From Cryobacterium sp. PH29-G1 (GTDB lineage Bacteria; Actinomycetota; Actinomycetes; Actinomycetales; Microbacteriaceae): DNA of 64,000 nucleotides. Position 1 is the stretch's first letter. Each line of letters begins with the position of its first letter. The notes beneath the pieces were generated by a model. That model was not told the DNA's origin, did no database searches, and saw only the letters and a list, made by a program, of their open reading frames with translations. This document shows positions 10,371 through 19,260 of the stretch, piece after piece. The stretch spans positions 44,206-108,205 of the forward strand of contig NZ_JASISY010000012.1 of assembly GCF_030063365.1 (NCBI RefSeq), read 5' to 3'. A program made the position numbers and the translations under genes.

Positions 10371-10443
10371 GGGCGATTGGCGCAGCTGGTAGCGCGCTTC
10401 CTTCACACGGAAGAGGTCGTGGGTTCAAGTCCCGCATCGCCCA
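10371..10443 (+). tRNA. tRNA-Val (anticodon CAC)
   Basis: The acceptor stem GGGCGAT pairs with ATCGCCC, followed by A. The anticodon arm is CTTCC-TTCACAC-GGAAG with CAC. The T arm is GTGGG-TTCAAGT-CCCGC. CCA is not encoded. It reads GTG codons and complements the GAC isoacceptor on the opposite strand. A terminator follows directly. Confidence 0.96.
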
Positions 10444-10451
10444 CAGAGAAT

Positions 10452-10476
10452 CCCCCCGTTCACGCGGGGGTTTTTT
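10452..10476 (+). terminator. Intrinsic terminator of tRNA-Val(CAC)
   Basis: The stem CCCCCG / CGGGGG with a 6-base loop is followed by TTTTTTG, nine bases after the tRNA end. Confidence 0.9.
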
Positions 10477-10550
10477 GTTCCGGAATGCTCCCGCCGTGCC
10501 GCGCAGGGAAGGGCCGCCAGCATGCTCGTGGTGCCGTCTATTTCCCGGGT

Positions 10551-11345
10551 TTACTCGGCGTGCTGAACGCGACTGTCGGCCGGCTTAGCGCGGAATTCCG
10601 ATGCGCCCAGCCAGACGAATAGGGCGCCAAGCGCAATCACGATGAGTACGAAGTACCACGACTCCACGAGCCCGGCTGGTGCCGTCACCGCCGCGGATCG
10701 CGCTGCATCTGCTACCGCAACGGCTTCATCCACTTGCGCTTGATAGAGGATCGCGGCCAAGGGATCTGACATGCCGGCGGGGGCCGATGGCCACTGAATT
10801 TCAACCAGTGCTGCATTTTTGGCGTGCACGGAGTCGCTGAAGGTCGACGTGCCGATGAATGGCAGGGCGAGGGTGACGAGTCCGACCCCGAGGCAAAGGA
10901 CGGATGCCCGAAGGGCTGCCGCTCGACGGGCCACGAATTCTGCAATGTAGTCCCCGAAGAAGTTGATTCGACCTACCGCTCGCACTTGCCAGGTTCCCAA
11001 AACCGGCGGCCCAGCCATGGTTCCGGCCTCACGCGGTGCCATGAAGGCCAGGTAATAGGTGGAGAGCACAACCGCGGCGCCGAGGAAGAGCGGCGCGACC
11101 AGCCCTCGCAACGGGAAGGTCGCGCCGCTGTTGGAGACGATGTACCCGAGGAGGCCCGTATAGATCGTCAGTATTGCCGCAGAGGCCGTCTGCACCGTTT
11201 GAGCGCCGATCTTGGCGCGATCGAGGGCGGCTGCCGTAACCGCGTAGAGGTTACTCTCCCACACGGTAAAGCTGGCAATGCCCGCCTTGACATCTTCCAG
11301 GCGGCGATCGTCGTCCGGGGTCGAATCATTCACGTGTACGACCAC
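10551..11345 (-). CDS. Unknown four-segment membrane protein
   Basis: 264 residues, no family recognised. A hydrophilic N-terminus (NDSTPDDDRRLEDVKAG) is followed by four predicted membrane segments near residues 53-75, 80-102, 145-165 and 230-250. A loop of roughly 65 residues, containing VEIQWPSAPAG, separates the last two. The layout resembles small sensor or effector membrane proteins, but nothing identifies a function. The start is uncertain: GTG at 11345 overlaps the preceding frame by 20 bases, and GTG at 11333 is an alternative. Confidence 0.6.
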   Translation of the reverse strand: MVVHVNDSTPDDDRRLEDVKAGIASFTVWESNLYAVTAAALDRAKIGAQTVQTASAAILTIYTGLLGYIVSNSGATFPLRGLVAPLFLGAAVVLSTYYLAFMAPREAGTMAGPPVLGTWQVRAVGRINFFGDYIAEFVARRAAALRASVLCLGVGLVTLALPFIGTSTFSDSVHAKNAALVEIQWPSAPAGMSDPLAAILYQAQVDEAVAVADAARSAAVTAPAGLVESWYFVLIVIALGALFVWLGASEFRAKPADSRVQHAE

Positions 11346-11607
11346 GTGGCTTGTTCCGCGGAGGCCGCTTGAATCGGAGCTTGCCTATCCCCGCTCGACG
11401 CGGGAGGGACTTCACCCCAGCGTCCAGAATCCACGGGCTCCCATCACCGACACGCGACGCGGAGAAGTCGACATCCCACCCATCCGTAGTATGGCCGCCG
11501 AAGGACTCGTTCGGCGCCTCCGCGTCAGGGACGACATGAACTTTTCCGCCGGAGACGAACTCATTCTCATCGAATGATTTCTCCTCCTGCGAGCAATAAA
11601 TTCCCAC
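11326..11607 (-). CDS. Possible small hypothetical protein
   Basis: An open frame of 93 residues from a GTG at 11607, ending RNKPRGRTRE. The composition looks protein-like: acidic first half (KVHVVPDAEAPNESFG, DGWDVDFSAS), basic second half. The HVVP...GWDV pattern faintly recalls DUF2188, but too weakly to name. The stop overlaps the start of the membrane protein gene, which could mean coupling. A strong AGGAGGAG lies inside the frame, suited to an ATG (11570) in another frame giving about 50 residues. An opposite-strand frame ending at 11577 is a third option. Confidence 0.3.
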   Translation of the reverse strand: MGIYCSQEEKSFDENEFVSGGKVHVVPDAEAPNESFGGHTTDGWDVDFSASRVGDGSPWILDAGVKSLPRRAGIGKLRFKRPPRNKPRGRTRE

Positions 11608-11779
11608 TATGGCCTGCCTCCGCTTCGTGGACCCCTTCGTTGGCTGCCAACCTAGACCCCGCCCGGGGAACTGTCCACTGAACTCAGGGTCCCCCGGACA
11701 GCTGGACCACAACCCTCCGATCCACGACAACAGCGGCGGCGCCCCCACCGGGGACGCCACCGCTGCCTGCTGGGAACTT
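11608..11779. other. Intergenic region downstream of the multicopper oxidase
   Basis: About 170 bases after the oxidase stop. No hairpin with a T-run and no credible gene is seen. Confidence 0.4.
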
Positions 11780-14700
11780 CTACACGATGCGCTGTCTGAT
11801 GCCCCTACTGGTACTGGCGGCAAAATCGTTGCTACCGCTGTACACGGCAATCACCGTGTGCCGACCGGCGGTGAGCGCACTCGTCGCGTACGCTGCCTGT
11901 CCGCTGGGGTTGAGCGCCACCGGACCACCGGCGTCAACGCCGTCGATTCGGAACTGCACACTTCCCGCCGGGACACCGGTTGCCGGTGCGGCGGCCGTCA
12001 CCGTGGCCGTGAACACCACCGTGGCGCCGCGCGCCGCGGTGAGCCCACTGGAGGTGACGACGGCCCGGCTGGAGCCCTGCCTAACCGTCTGCGTCAGCGT
12101 GTTGCTCGCACTCGGCAGATAGTTAGCGTTGCCGCTCGAGGTGACCGACACGGTGTGGCTACCCACCGCGAGAGTGCTGGTCACCAGGGTTGCCCGACCG
12201 GTCGCGTCCAGGGTGACCGGACCGCCAACGGCGGCTCCGTCAAACATGAACTGCACCGTTCCCGCCGCCGCGAGCGGGGTGACCCGTGCGGTGAAGGTGA
12301 TCGATTGCCCGAACACCAACGTGGTGCGATTTCTCGTGAGCGTTGTCTTCGAGGTGCCCAGGTTGACGTCCTGGTTCAGTGGCGCGCTTCCACCTCCGGC
12401 AAAGATCGCCGAGCCACGGTAGGTCGCGATCACCGCATGCGTACCGCCGGAAAGTGCAGCGGTCGCATAGGTGGCACGGCCCTGAGCGTTCAACGTTTGA
12501 ACGCCCACGACATTGACCCCGTCGATGTTGAACTGCACACTGCCCGTGGGCGTTCCGGTCCCGGTCACCGGTCGAACAGTTGCCGTGAACGTCACGGTTT
12601 GACCGAAGGTGGACGGCACCCGATTACTGGTAACCGTTGTCGTCGTCGGACGCAAAACCCCGCCGATCGTCTGCGTGATGCCGGGAGCGACACTGCCGAG
12701 GTAGGCCGCGTCACCGCCATAGCTGGCCGAGACCACGTGCGCGCCAACAGCGAGCGAACCCACCGTATAGGAAGCTCCCCCCGCGGCGAGCGCGACCGGA
12801 GCACCGACCGGTGATCCATCCACGATGAACTGCACCGTGCCGGTCGCGGCTGACGGACTGACCGTCGTCGTGAAGGTCACGTCGGAGCCGAACGTGGACG
12901 GATTCGCGCTGCTGACCAGTACGGCCGTGGTCGCGATCTTGTTCACGGTCTGGGTCGTATTCGCCGAACTAGCCATAAAGACCGTGTCGCCGCCATACGA
13001 AGCCGTGACGAGGGAGTCCCCGGCCGGCAGCGACGTGGTGGCGTAGCTGGCAGCCCCGACGGCATCCAGTGAAACAGCTGTCGTCGTTCCGTTCACGGTG
13101 AAGTCCACCGCGCCGGTCGGCGTTCCGCTTGCCAGTACCCCGCTCACTGTCGCCGTGAAGGTCACGTTCTCACCGACGAGCGAGGGGTTCGGAGCATTCA
13201 GTACCACGGTGGTGGAACCGGGCTTGGCAACATCCACTGTGACCGGACCGGCATAAGCGGATGCCCCGATCGGATTAACCGCCTGCACCCGGTAGGCGTA
13301 ACTGCCCGGCAGCACCGTGGAGTCGACAAAACTCGTCTCGGTCGGTGCCAGCGTGGCAATCACGGTAAACGGATCGGTTCCGGCGGAACGCTCGAGCACC
13401 ACCGAGGTGGCGTTCGTGGCGTTGTTGGTCCAGGCGAGGGCTACCTGTGCCCCGGCCGGCAGCGCCGGTGCGGACTCCACCGTGGCGGTGAACCCGGTTG
13501 GGGCCTGAGGCAGGCCCACCACCCGAATCACGTTCGACTGCGAGTCACCGGCGGCGTTCCAGGCCGTCACTCGATAGTCGTAGGTCATTGTGGGATCCGG
13601 CGGTACGGGCGCGTAACTCGTGAGGTTGGCCAGCACACTGGTCTCGGTGGCATAAGCACCCACCGTGTCATTGATCACCTCCGCGCGTTCCACGCGATAG
13701 CCGATCTCAGCCGTACCCGGGTTGGTCCAGGTAGTGGGCTGGGTATAGTCCACCGGCGTCCCGTCGGTCCAGCCCAGCGTGCCGCTCGCGCCCAGAGCGA
13801 GCACCGGGGCGTCCGCGAGAGAACGAGCAGCGTGCACCGTGACCGGCCGCATCATGTCCATCTCCTCGTGACTGAGAATGTGGCAGTGCCACACGTACTC
13901 CCAGCCGAAGTTGGCAACGACGTTCTTCACCGGAGCAACCGGGTTGCCGTTGGTGTCGGTGTTGTTAAAGCCGGCCTCGGTGCCGTTGGGACCATTGATC
14001 GACCCCATAGCGCCGATGGGCATCATCGGGTTGAGCGGTCGCATGCTGTCCGGCACGCCGAACGGCAGGGTGGGCACGATCGGCCTGACCGCGACGAGGG
14101 TGTCTTCCAGCGGACTGACCCGCACGGTGTCCTTCCAGCCGAGCTCGGTCGGTTCGGGCGGAATGATGATGTTGTCCCACGTCACCCTGTTGATGACTTG
14201 CACGTCGTACAGGTGGAAATGGATCGGGTGGGTATCGACGCCGTTATGGGTGATTTTCCATATTTGAGTGCCATCAGTGGATGTCGATATCGGCGTCACA
14301 TCAAGGCTGCTCGGTTCCCCGGTGGAATCCAGAATCTCCGTCGCCGGATTTACGTAGGGATACAGAATGATGTTCTGCAGGAGCGGCGTAGCGCCGGGGG
14401 CTTCCAACCCCAGGTTGGCAGTCATCCTCCCCCATTCATCAAAGTTGGCCGAGTTCATTTCATCGTGCAGCCCCTTGCCTTGTAGCGGCAGGGAAAGCTG
14501 GTTGCCCGATAGCGTGTCAAATTTGAACTCGTCTCCGCCCTGTTCCTGAATGCGCGCGAAACCGTCGCACTTAGCCGAGGGGGTCTTGGGCGCGTTGCAC
14601 CAGCCGCTGCTGGCGAAATTCGTGCCGTAGGCCGAGTTGTAGGCCGACTGGCCGACAATCACCGGGTTTTGACCGGACTCGAAGACACCGGCCGGGTTAC

Positions 14701-17614
14701 CGGCGGCGTCGAGGTGATGAGCAAACGCCGCGTTGAGCGCGCCCATGCGGTCGGCCGTGGTGTTCGGCCGGTCGAAGGCGACCTCCGGGGCTTTCGTCGA
14801 CACCGTGACCTGCATGATGGTGCGGGTATTCGGTCCATAACCGGCCAGGGTGCTCGGAGCACCCGCCGGCGACAGGTCGGGATTGCCGGTGTAGTAGTCG
14901 TAACCGGGAACACGTGCCGGGAAGGCTGCGGGCGCGTCGTTGTAGAGAATGAGTGTCTTACCGCGGTACTGCGAGAAGTCCACCACGACGTCAGCCCGTT
15001 CGGCCGGTGCGAGCAGCAGGGAATGCTGGTCAACGTTACCGACGTCGAACCGGGTCGGGTCCGTGATCCAGGTCGTGTCGTGCGCCGGTACCACGACCGG
15101 AGCGGGCAGGAACCCACCCTCCGAGCCAATCTGGATCCAGTCTGGGCCCTTGGGGCTCAACGCTGTGTTGACGGTCGGGGTGACGACGGGGTCGGTTTGA
15201 GCCGCCAGCACCTCGGCCGGCTTCAGGGCGACCTCACTCAGCGTGCCGGTCGTCGGGTCGGCAACGTACCAGGACAGGTTCCAGAACCGGTCGTTGGCAT
15301 CGTTGATGATGCGATACCGGTACGACTTCGGATCAACCGTGGTCTTCGGGTAGGCCGTGCCATTGACGATCGGCGTGTCGTTGAAGGCCTCCATACCGAC
15401 CGAGACGTTGGGCGTCGCCGGAATCATGGCGGGCTCGCAGAACGGCTGCACATCGGCGTCGCAGCTCGCGTCGTAGTACGGGTTGGCGATCGGAGGATAC
15501 TTGGCGTCTTTCGCCGGCGGCCAGAACCAGGGGCCGTACATCCAGCGACCGAAGGAACTCATACCCGAGGGATCCCCCGGGTTCTGCGCCGGCATGTACA
15601 CGTGCGGGGTCCACAGGCTGCCGGTGCCGCCCCATTTGGCCGAGTTCCACGTGGGGTCGACCTGGGCGAGGGTGGCGGCATCCGGAACGAAAGTCTTGTC
15701 CTGAATGTTCAACGGCAGGCCAAGGCCCATACCGGCGAGGGGCCCGTCGGGAGCGATCAGCTTCTGCTCGGTCGCGTCGGTGATCAGATAGTCGGCTGCT
15801 TCACCCGCATACACGTTGAGCCGGGTGATCCCCCAGGCGTGGTCGTGATAGAACATCAGACGCGCGCTCTGCTGGTTGGTGTAGAAGAACGTTTCGGCAC
15901 CGGGGCCCGGGTCGGCCATGTCCGGCACATTGCTGACGCTGACGCCCTTAGGGTAGGCGGTCTGCTCACCGGACGGTGTGACCCACTGGTGCGGGGTACC
16001 GTCGCTGATCCACGGGGTGATCCCACCGTGCAGGTGCAGGGTGGCGCGGTTTTCTGAATAGCAGGTGCTGGGCTTGGGGGTGGCCCCGCACATCGGGTTG
16101 CGAACCCCGTCGAGAACGCTTCCCTCGTCGGCAGCCATGTCCATCGGCACGCCATCGGCGTCGAGCTGCATCATGTCTGGTCCAGCACCCGAGCCCATCA
16201 TGGAGGTGTCAACGGGGAGAAAGAGATCTCCGTCGACGCCCGTGGGCAGCAGGTTGCGGAACAGAATACGAACCGGCTTGTCTTTGGTCGCCACAATTGT
16301 CGGGCCAAGATAGTGCGGTCCATCTACACCCGTGAAACCGTCAATGGGAGTATCTGCCATGGTCGGATCAAGGTTGGCGTTGGTCAGGGCCACACGGTTG
16401 CCCGGCACAACGGAGGTAGACAACTGCACATAGCCGCGCAGCAGCGTAGCCGGCAGATCGCGGTGGAATTTCATGCGGTACTGCACGACGGCAATTTCGT
16501 AATAGTCGGCGCCCGGGTAGGTCGTGGTGTCCGGAACTGCCGTGGGAATGTACTGGCCGAGGTCGTTCTTCTGGTCGGGGCCCATCCCTGGCAGGGTGTC
16601 GACGAACTTTTTGAGGCCCGGGGTGAGGTAGCCGGAGCCCGCACTCGTCACGGTGATTCCGGTAACGGCGCCCTTGGCTGCAACGATCGCGGTCGCGCTG
16701 GCACCCTTGTCGGCGGTACCGACGGTGTCGGCGATGGTCACAACCGGAGCGGAATCGTAGCCTTCACCGCCGCTGGTCAGCTCGATTGCCGCGATACCGA
16801 TCGTGGCCGTGACCGACGCTGCCGTCGCGTTGATCAGGTTGGCGTCACGAAGTGTCACCGTGGGGGCGGTGGAGTATCCGGAGCCCTCCGTCACGACCGT
16901 GACGGAGGTGACGACACCCGAAGCATCCATGTCGGCTGTCGCGGTGGGAATCGTTCCGTTTGGCTGGTCGGGCAGGGTAAATTCCACGATCGGCTGGATT
17001 GTGTACCCGCTGCCGCCGTCGATGATGGTGAGGTCATCCACACCACCACTGGCGATCGCGCCAGCCTCCAGTCCGGGAGTGGGATTGCCGCCGGTGATGG
17101 TCACGGCCGGTGCGGTGAAGCCGAAGCCGGCTTCCGCGACCTCGATGCGGGTGAGAACACCGCGCGAGATGTCCGCCGTTGCCGCGGCGGGGGTCGTCTG
17201 GACGCCAGCCGCCTCAACGGCCACATCGGGCGCGCTGGTGTACCCGGTACCGGGCTTGGTCACGGTGATCGACGAGATAGAACCGTTTTTGGGATTGACC
17301 GTCGCTTCCGCTTCGGCATCCATTCCGCCTCCACCGGAAATCATCACCATGGCATTGGCGAGGACTTGCGGGCTGTTCGCCCAGTTGGGGTACGGTCCGA
17401 AATAGTGCGGCACTTTTGTTTCGTCGGTAGCGCTGGTCGGCCCATTGTCGACCATTCCCGGCATTCCCGGCATGGCGGGAACGGCCGCGGCGGCCGGCAA
17501 CGCGGTCATCACCGTGCCCAGACTCGCCACCAGCACAGCGACGAGAGCCATACCGACAGCTCCCCCCGCCCGCGCCCGGATCGTTCGATCCGCTTTACCC
17601 CTCATTGCTGTCAT
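11780..17614 (-). CDS. Giant secreted multicopper oxidase with N- and C-terminal repeat modules
   Basis: 1944 residues; CotA or bilirubin oxidase are about 500. ATG at 17614 after GAAGAGGCAGTC. A signal peptide (residues 1-44, ending LPAAAA) is followed by Met-rich MPGMPGM. Residues 113-335 hold six GxGYxxAPxV-type repeats. The oxidase core (about 370-1260) has the copper motifs HLHGG (527), FYHDHAWG (589), THPIHFHL (1128) and WHCHILSHEEMDMMRP (1242), with axial Met 1254; this last motif is very like CotA. A Met-rich loop lies at 1190-1204. Two fibronectin-III-like domains (1268-1462) and five Big_3_5-like Ig repeats (1465-1944) follow. There is no sortase motif or membrane anchor, so it is probably released or bound to the wall surface. 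Substrate unknown: phenolics, Mn(II) and Cu(I) are candidates. Confidence 0.9.
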   Translation of the reverse strand: MTAMRGKADRTIRARAGGAVGMALVAVLVASLGTVMTALPAAAAVPAMPGMPGMVDNGPTSATDETKVPHYFGPYPNWANSPQVLANAMVMISGGGGMDAEAEATVNPKNGSISSITVTKPGTGYTSAPDVAVEAAGVQTTPAAATADISRGVLTRIEVAEAGFGFTAPAVTITGGNPTPGLEAGAIASGGVDDLTIIDGGSGYTIQPIVEFTLPDQPNGTIPTATADMDASGVVTSVTVVTEGSGYSTAPTVTLRDANLINATAASVTATIGIAAIELTSGGEGYDSAPVVTIADTVGTADKGASATAIVAAKGAVTGITVTSAGSGYLTPGLKKFVDTLPGMGPDQKNDLGQYIPTAVPDTTTYPGADYYEIAVVQYRMKFHRDLPATLLRGYVQLSTSVVPGNRVALTNANLDPTMADTPIDGFTGVDGPHYLGPTIVATKDKPVRILFRNLLPTGVDGDLFLPVDTSMMGSGAGPDMMQLDADGVPMDMAADEGSVLDGVRNPMCGATPKPSTCYSENRATLHLHGGITPWISDGTPHQWVTPSGEQTAYPKGVSVSNVPDMADPGPGAETFFYTNQQSARLMFYHDHAWGITRLNVYAGEAADYLITDATEQKLIAPDGPLAGMGLGLPLNIQDKTFVPDAATLAQVDPTWNSAKWGGTGSLWTPHVYMPAQNPGDPSGMSSFGRWMYGPWFWPPAKDAKYPPIANPYYDASCDADVQPFCEPAMIPATPNVSVGMEAFNDTPIVNGTAYPKTTVDPKSYRYRIINDANDRFWNLSWYVADPTTGTLSEVALKPAEVLAAQTDPVVTPTVNTALSPKGPDWIQIGSEGGFLPAPVVVPAHDTTWITDPTRFDVGNVDQHSLLLAPAERADVVVDFSQYRGKTLILYNDAPAAFPARVPGYDYYTGNPDLSPAGAPSTLAGYGPNTRTIMQVTVSTKAPEVAFDRPNTTADRMGALNAAFAHHLDAAGNPAGVFESGQNPVIVGQSAYNSAYGTNFASSGWCNAPKTPSAKCDGFARIQEQGGDEFKFDTLSGNQLSLPLQGKGLHDEMNSANFDEWGRMTANLGLEAPGATPLLQNIILYPYVNPATEILDSTGEPSSLDVTPISTSTDGTQIWKITHNGVDTHPIHFHLYDVQVINRVTWDNIIIPPEPTELGWKDTVRVSPLEDTLVAVRPIVPTLPFGVPDSMRPLNPMMPIGAMGSINGPNGTEAGFNNTDTNGNPVAPVKNVVANFGWEYVWHCHILSHEEMDMMRPVTVHAARSLADAPVLALGASGTLGWTDGTPVDYTQPTTWTNPGTAEIGYRVERAEVINDTVGAYATETSVLANLTSYAPVPPDPTMTYDYRVTAWNAAGDSQSNVIRVVGLPQAPTGFTATVESAPALPAGAQVALAWTNNATNATSVVLERSAGTDPFTVIATLAPTETSFVDSTVLPGSYAYRVQAVNPIGASAYAGPVTVDVAKPGSTTVVLNAPNPSLVGENVTFTATVSGVLASGTPTGAVDFTVNGTTTAVSLDAVGAASYATTSLPAGDSLVTASYGGDTVFMASSANTTQTVNKIATTAVLVSSANPSTFGSDVTFTTTVSPSAATGTVQFIVDGSPVGAPVALAAGGASYTVGSLAVGAHVVSASYGGDAAYLGSVAPGITQTIGGVLRPTTTTVTSNRVPSTFGQTVTFTATVRPVTGTGTPTGSVQFNIDGVNVVGVQTLNAQGRATYATAALSGGTHAVIATYRGSAIFAGGGSAPLNQDVNLGTSKTTLTRNRTTLVFGQSITFTARVTPLAAAGTVQFMFDGAAVGGPVTLDATGRATLVTSTLAVGSHTVSVTSSGNANYLPSASNTLTQTVRQGSSRAVVTSSGLTAARGATVVFTATVTAAAPATGVPAGSVQFRIDGVDAGGPVALNPSGQAAYATSALTAGRHTVIAVYSGSNDFAASTSRGIRQRIV
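11783..13222 (-). repeat. Five Ig-like repeats (Big_3_5 type) inside the oxidase gene
   Basis: Protein repeats of about 95 residues (1465-1558, 1560-1650, 1655-1750, 1753-1846, 1848-1944). Each has a strand pattern such as PSTFGQTVTFTATV, a TGTVQFxxDG turn, and AxYxTxxLxxGxHxVxAxYxG. They are spacers or adhesive modules typical of large secreted proteins. The copies are diverged, so recombination between them is unlikely. Confidence 0.85.
16610..17278 (-). repeat. Six GxGYxxAPxV repeats at the oxidase N-terminus
   Basis: Residues 113-335 repeat a motif of about 35-50 residues, for example ITVTKPGTGYTSAPDVAVE, VTVVTEGSGYSTAPTVTLR and IELTSGGEGYDSAPVVTIA. Each unit ends in a beta strand and a spacer rich in Ala and Thr. 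Similar repeats occur in large phage and surface proteins; their placement before a multicopper oxidase is not one I recall. Confidence 0.85.
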
Positions 17615-17835
17615 GACTGCCTCTTCAACCTGTGGAGAAACTGAGAATTTCCCAGTTCTCAGGTCAAGTTATATCGGCATGAACGCCCGAACCCGTGCCC
17701 CCTTTCTGGGGGTGTGCCTGACCCCCCGCGCACAGTAACTTCATTGCCTCGGATTCACGCCGAGAAACCGGCGTCGACACCCGCTTCGACGCGGGCGCAG
17801 CGGCACCACGGGCAAGCCCGCCTAGTCTGAGAGAC

Positions 17836-18543
17836 ATGGACGTGCTTCTCGATATCTGGCAACGCATGATGACACCGCACGCCGCACTGACGCCCCTGGC
17901 TGCGTGGCTGACCCTCGCAACGGCCGCAGCGATCGTGGTGTTTTCGCCGGTGTGGCGCCTCGCACGCCACGCCATCACTATCGTGCACGAAGGCGGTCAC
18001 GGCGTGGCGGCGGTTCTCAGCGGCCGACGGCTCGGCGGCATCCGCTTGCATTCGGACACGTCTGGGCTCACCGTGAGCCGCGGGCGCCCGACCGGTCCCG
18101 GCATGATCTTCACCCTGTTGGCCGGATACCCGGCCGCTGCCTTAATCGGACTGGGCGCCGCCTGGCTACTCAGCCGGGGTTACGACGTGGGTCTGCTGTG
18201 GGCGCTGCTTGCCGCGCTGGCTCTGCTGCTCGTGCAGATTCGCAACTGGTTCGGGCTGTGGTCGGTGGCCGTAACCGCTGTCGTGGTCTTCGGTGTCTCC
18301 TGGTTCGGCTCGGAGCGAGTGCAGGGGGTGTTCGCCCTGCTGGTCACGGCATTTCTGCTGTTCGGCGCCCTGCGCACAACCCTCGAGCTGCAGCAATCCC
18401 GGTCGCGTCGGGCGGGTTCGTCGTCGGACGCCGATCAGCTGGCCCGGCTCACGCACATCCCGGGTATCTTGTGGGTCGCGGTCTTTCTCGGCGTGCAGTT
18501 GCTCGCTCTGGCATTGAGCGCACGCCTGCTCGGGTTGGTGTAG
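17836..18543 (+). CDS. M50B-like membrane metalloprotease family protein
   Basis: 235 residues. The zinc motif HEGGH (in IVHEGGHGVAAVLSGRRLGG) lies after the first membrane segment, followed by SDTSGLTVSR and five or so further hydrophobic segments. This is the pattern of the actinobacterial peptidase M50B-like family (integral membrane zinc protease, site-2-protease-like fold). Substrate unknown. Divergent from the oxidase gene; the stop is followed after 50 bases by the next gene on the same strand. Confidence 0.85.
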   Translation: MDVLLDIWQRMMTPHAALTPLAAWLTLATAAAIVVFSPVWRLARHAITIVHEGGHGVAAVLSGRRLGGIRLHSDTSGLTVSRGRPTGPGMIFTLLAGYPAAALIGLGAAWLLSRGYDVGLLWALLAALALLLVQIRNWFGLWSVAVTAVVVFGVSWFGSERVQGVFALLVTAFLLFGALRTTLELQQSRSRRAGSSSDADQLARLTHIPGILWVAVFLGVQLLALALSARLLGLV

Positions 18544-18593
18544 TCAACCAAACCTGAGTGGACCACGCAGCCAACCGTGACAGGGTTATTTGC

Positions 18594-19247
18594 ATGACAA
18601 AAATTGCGATTATCGGTGGCCATGGAAAGATTGCCCTTCAATTGGCCCGCTTGCTCACCACTGTCGGGAACGAGGTCAGTTCGCTGATTCGAAATCCCGC
18701 GCACTCCGCTGATATCTCGGCGACCGGTGCGACGCCGGTTCTGGCGGACGTCGAGAACCTGTCGACCGACCACATCGCCGCAGTGCTGGCCGGGCACGAC
18801 GCGGTCGTCTGGTCCGCTGGCGCCGGCGGCGGAAGCCCGGAGCGCACCTATGCGGTGGACCGGGACGCGGCCATCCGCTCCATGGACGCCGCAGCGCAAG
18901 CTGGCATCTACCGCTACGTGATGGTGTCCTACCTCGGATCCCGAGCGGATCACGGCGCTTCCCCCGACGACGGCATGTTCGCCTACTACGAGGCAAAAGC
19001 AGCCGCAGACGACTACCTGCGAGCCACCTCACTGAACTGGACCATTCTCGGCCCGAGCGCACTCACCCTGAACGCTGCTACCGGCTCCATCGCGGTAGGT
19101 TCCGACGTGGCTCGTGGCGACACTTCGCGCGAGAACGTGGCCCTGGTGGCTGCCGCCGTACTGTCCAGCGACAACACGGTGGGAAAGTTCATCGAGTTCA
19201 CCGACGGCGATCAGCCCATCAACGTCGCTCTCGCAGAGATTCGCTAA
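18594..19247 (+). CDS. NAD(P)-binding protein (atypical SDR, NmrA-like)
   Basis: 217 residues from ATG at 18594; an in-frame upstream ATG at 18558 adds residues without family similarity. The Rossmann motif is IAIIGGHGKIALQLARLL, where GGHGKIA replaces the more common GATGxxG. Further elements are DAVVWSAGAGGGSPERTYAVD and ISYLGS-like VMVSYLGSRAD, then YYEAKAAADDYLR (YxxxK) and WTILGPSALT. This matches the atypical SDR5/YwnB-type family that reduces small carbonyls or senses redox state. Confidence 0.85.
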   Translation: MTKIAIIGGHGKIALQLARLLTTVGNEVSSLIRNPAHSADISATGATPVLADVENLSTDHIAAVLAGHDAVVWSAGAGGGSPERTYAVDRDAAIRSMDAAAQAGIYRYVMVSYLGSRADHGASPDDGMFAYYEAKAAADDYLRATSLNWTILGPSALTLNAATGSIAVGSDVARGDTSRENVALVAAAVLSSDNTVGKFIEFTDGDQPINVALAEIR

Positions 19248-19260
19248 TCTAGTGGGCTGC

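Noticed and set aside
10252..10437. Minus-strand frame starting MRDLNPRPLPCEG
   Set aside because: It is the antisense of tRNA-Val(CAC), a well-known false protein pattern produced over tRNA genes.
14669..17644. Two plus-strand frames of about 450 residues
   Set aside because: They lie opposite the multicopper oxidase, whose copper motifs and signal peptide show the true frame.
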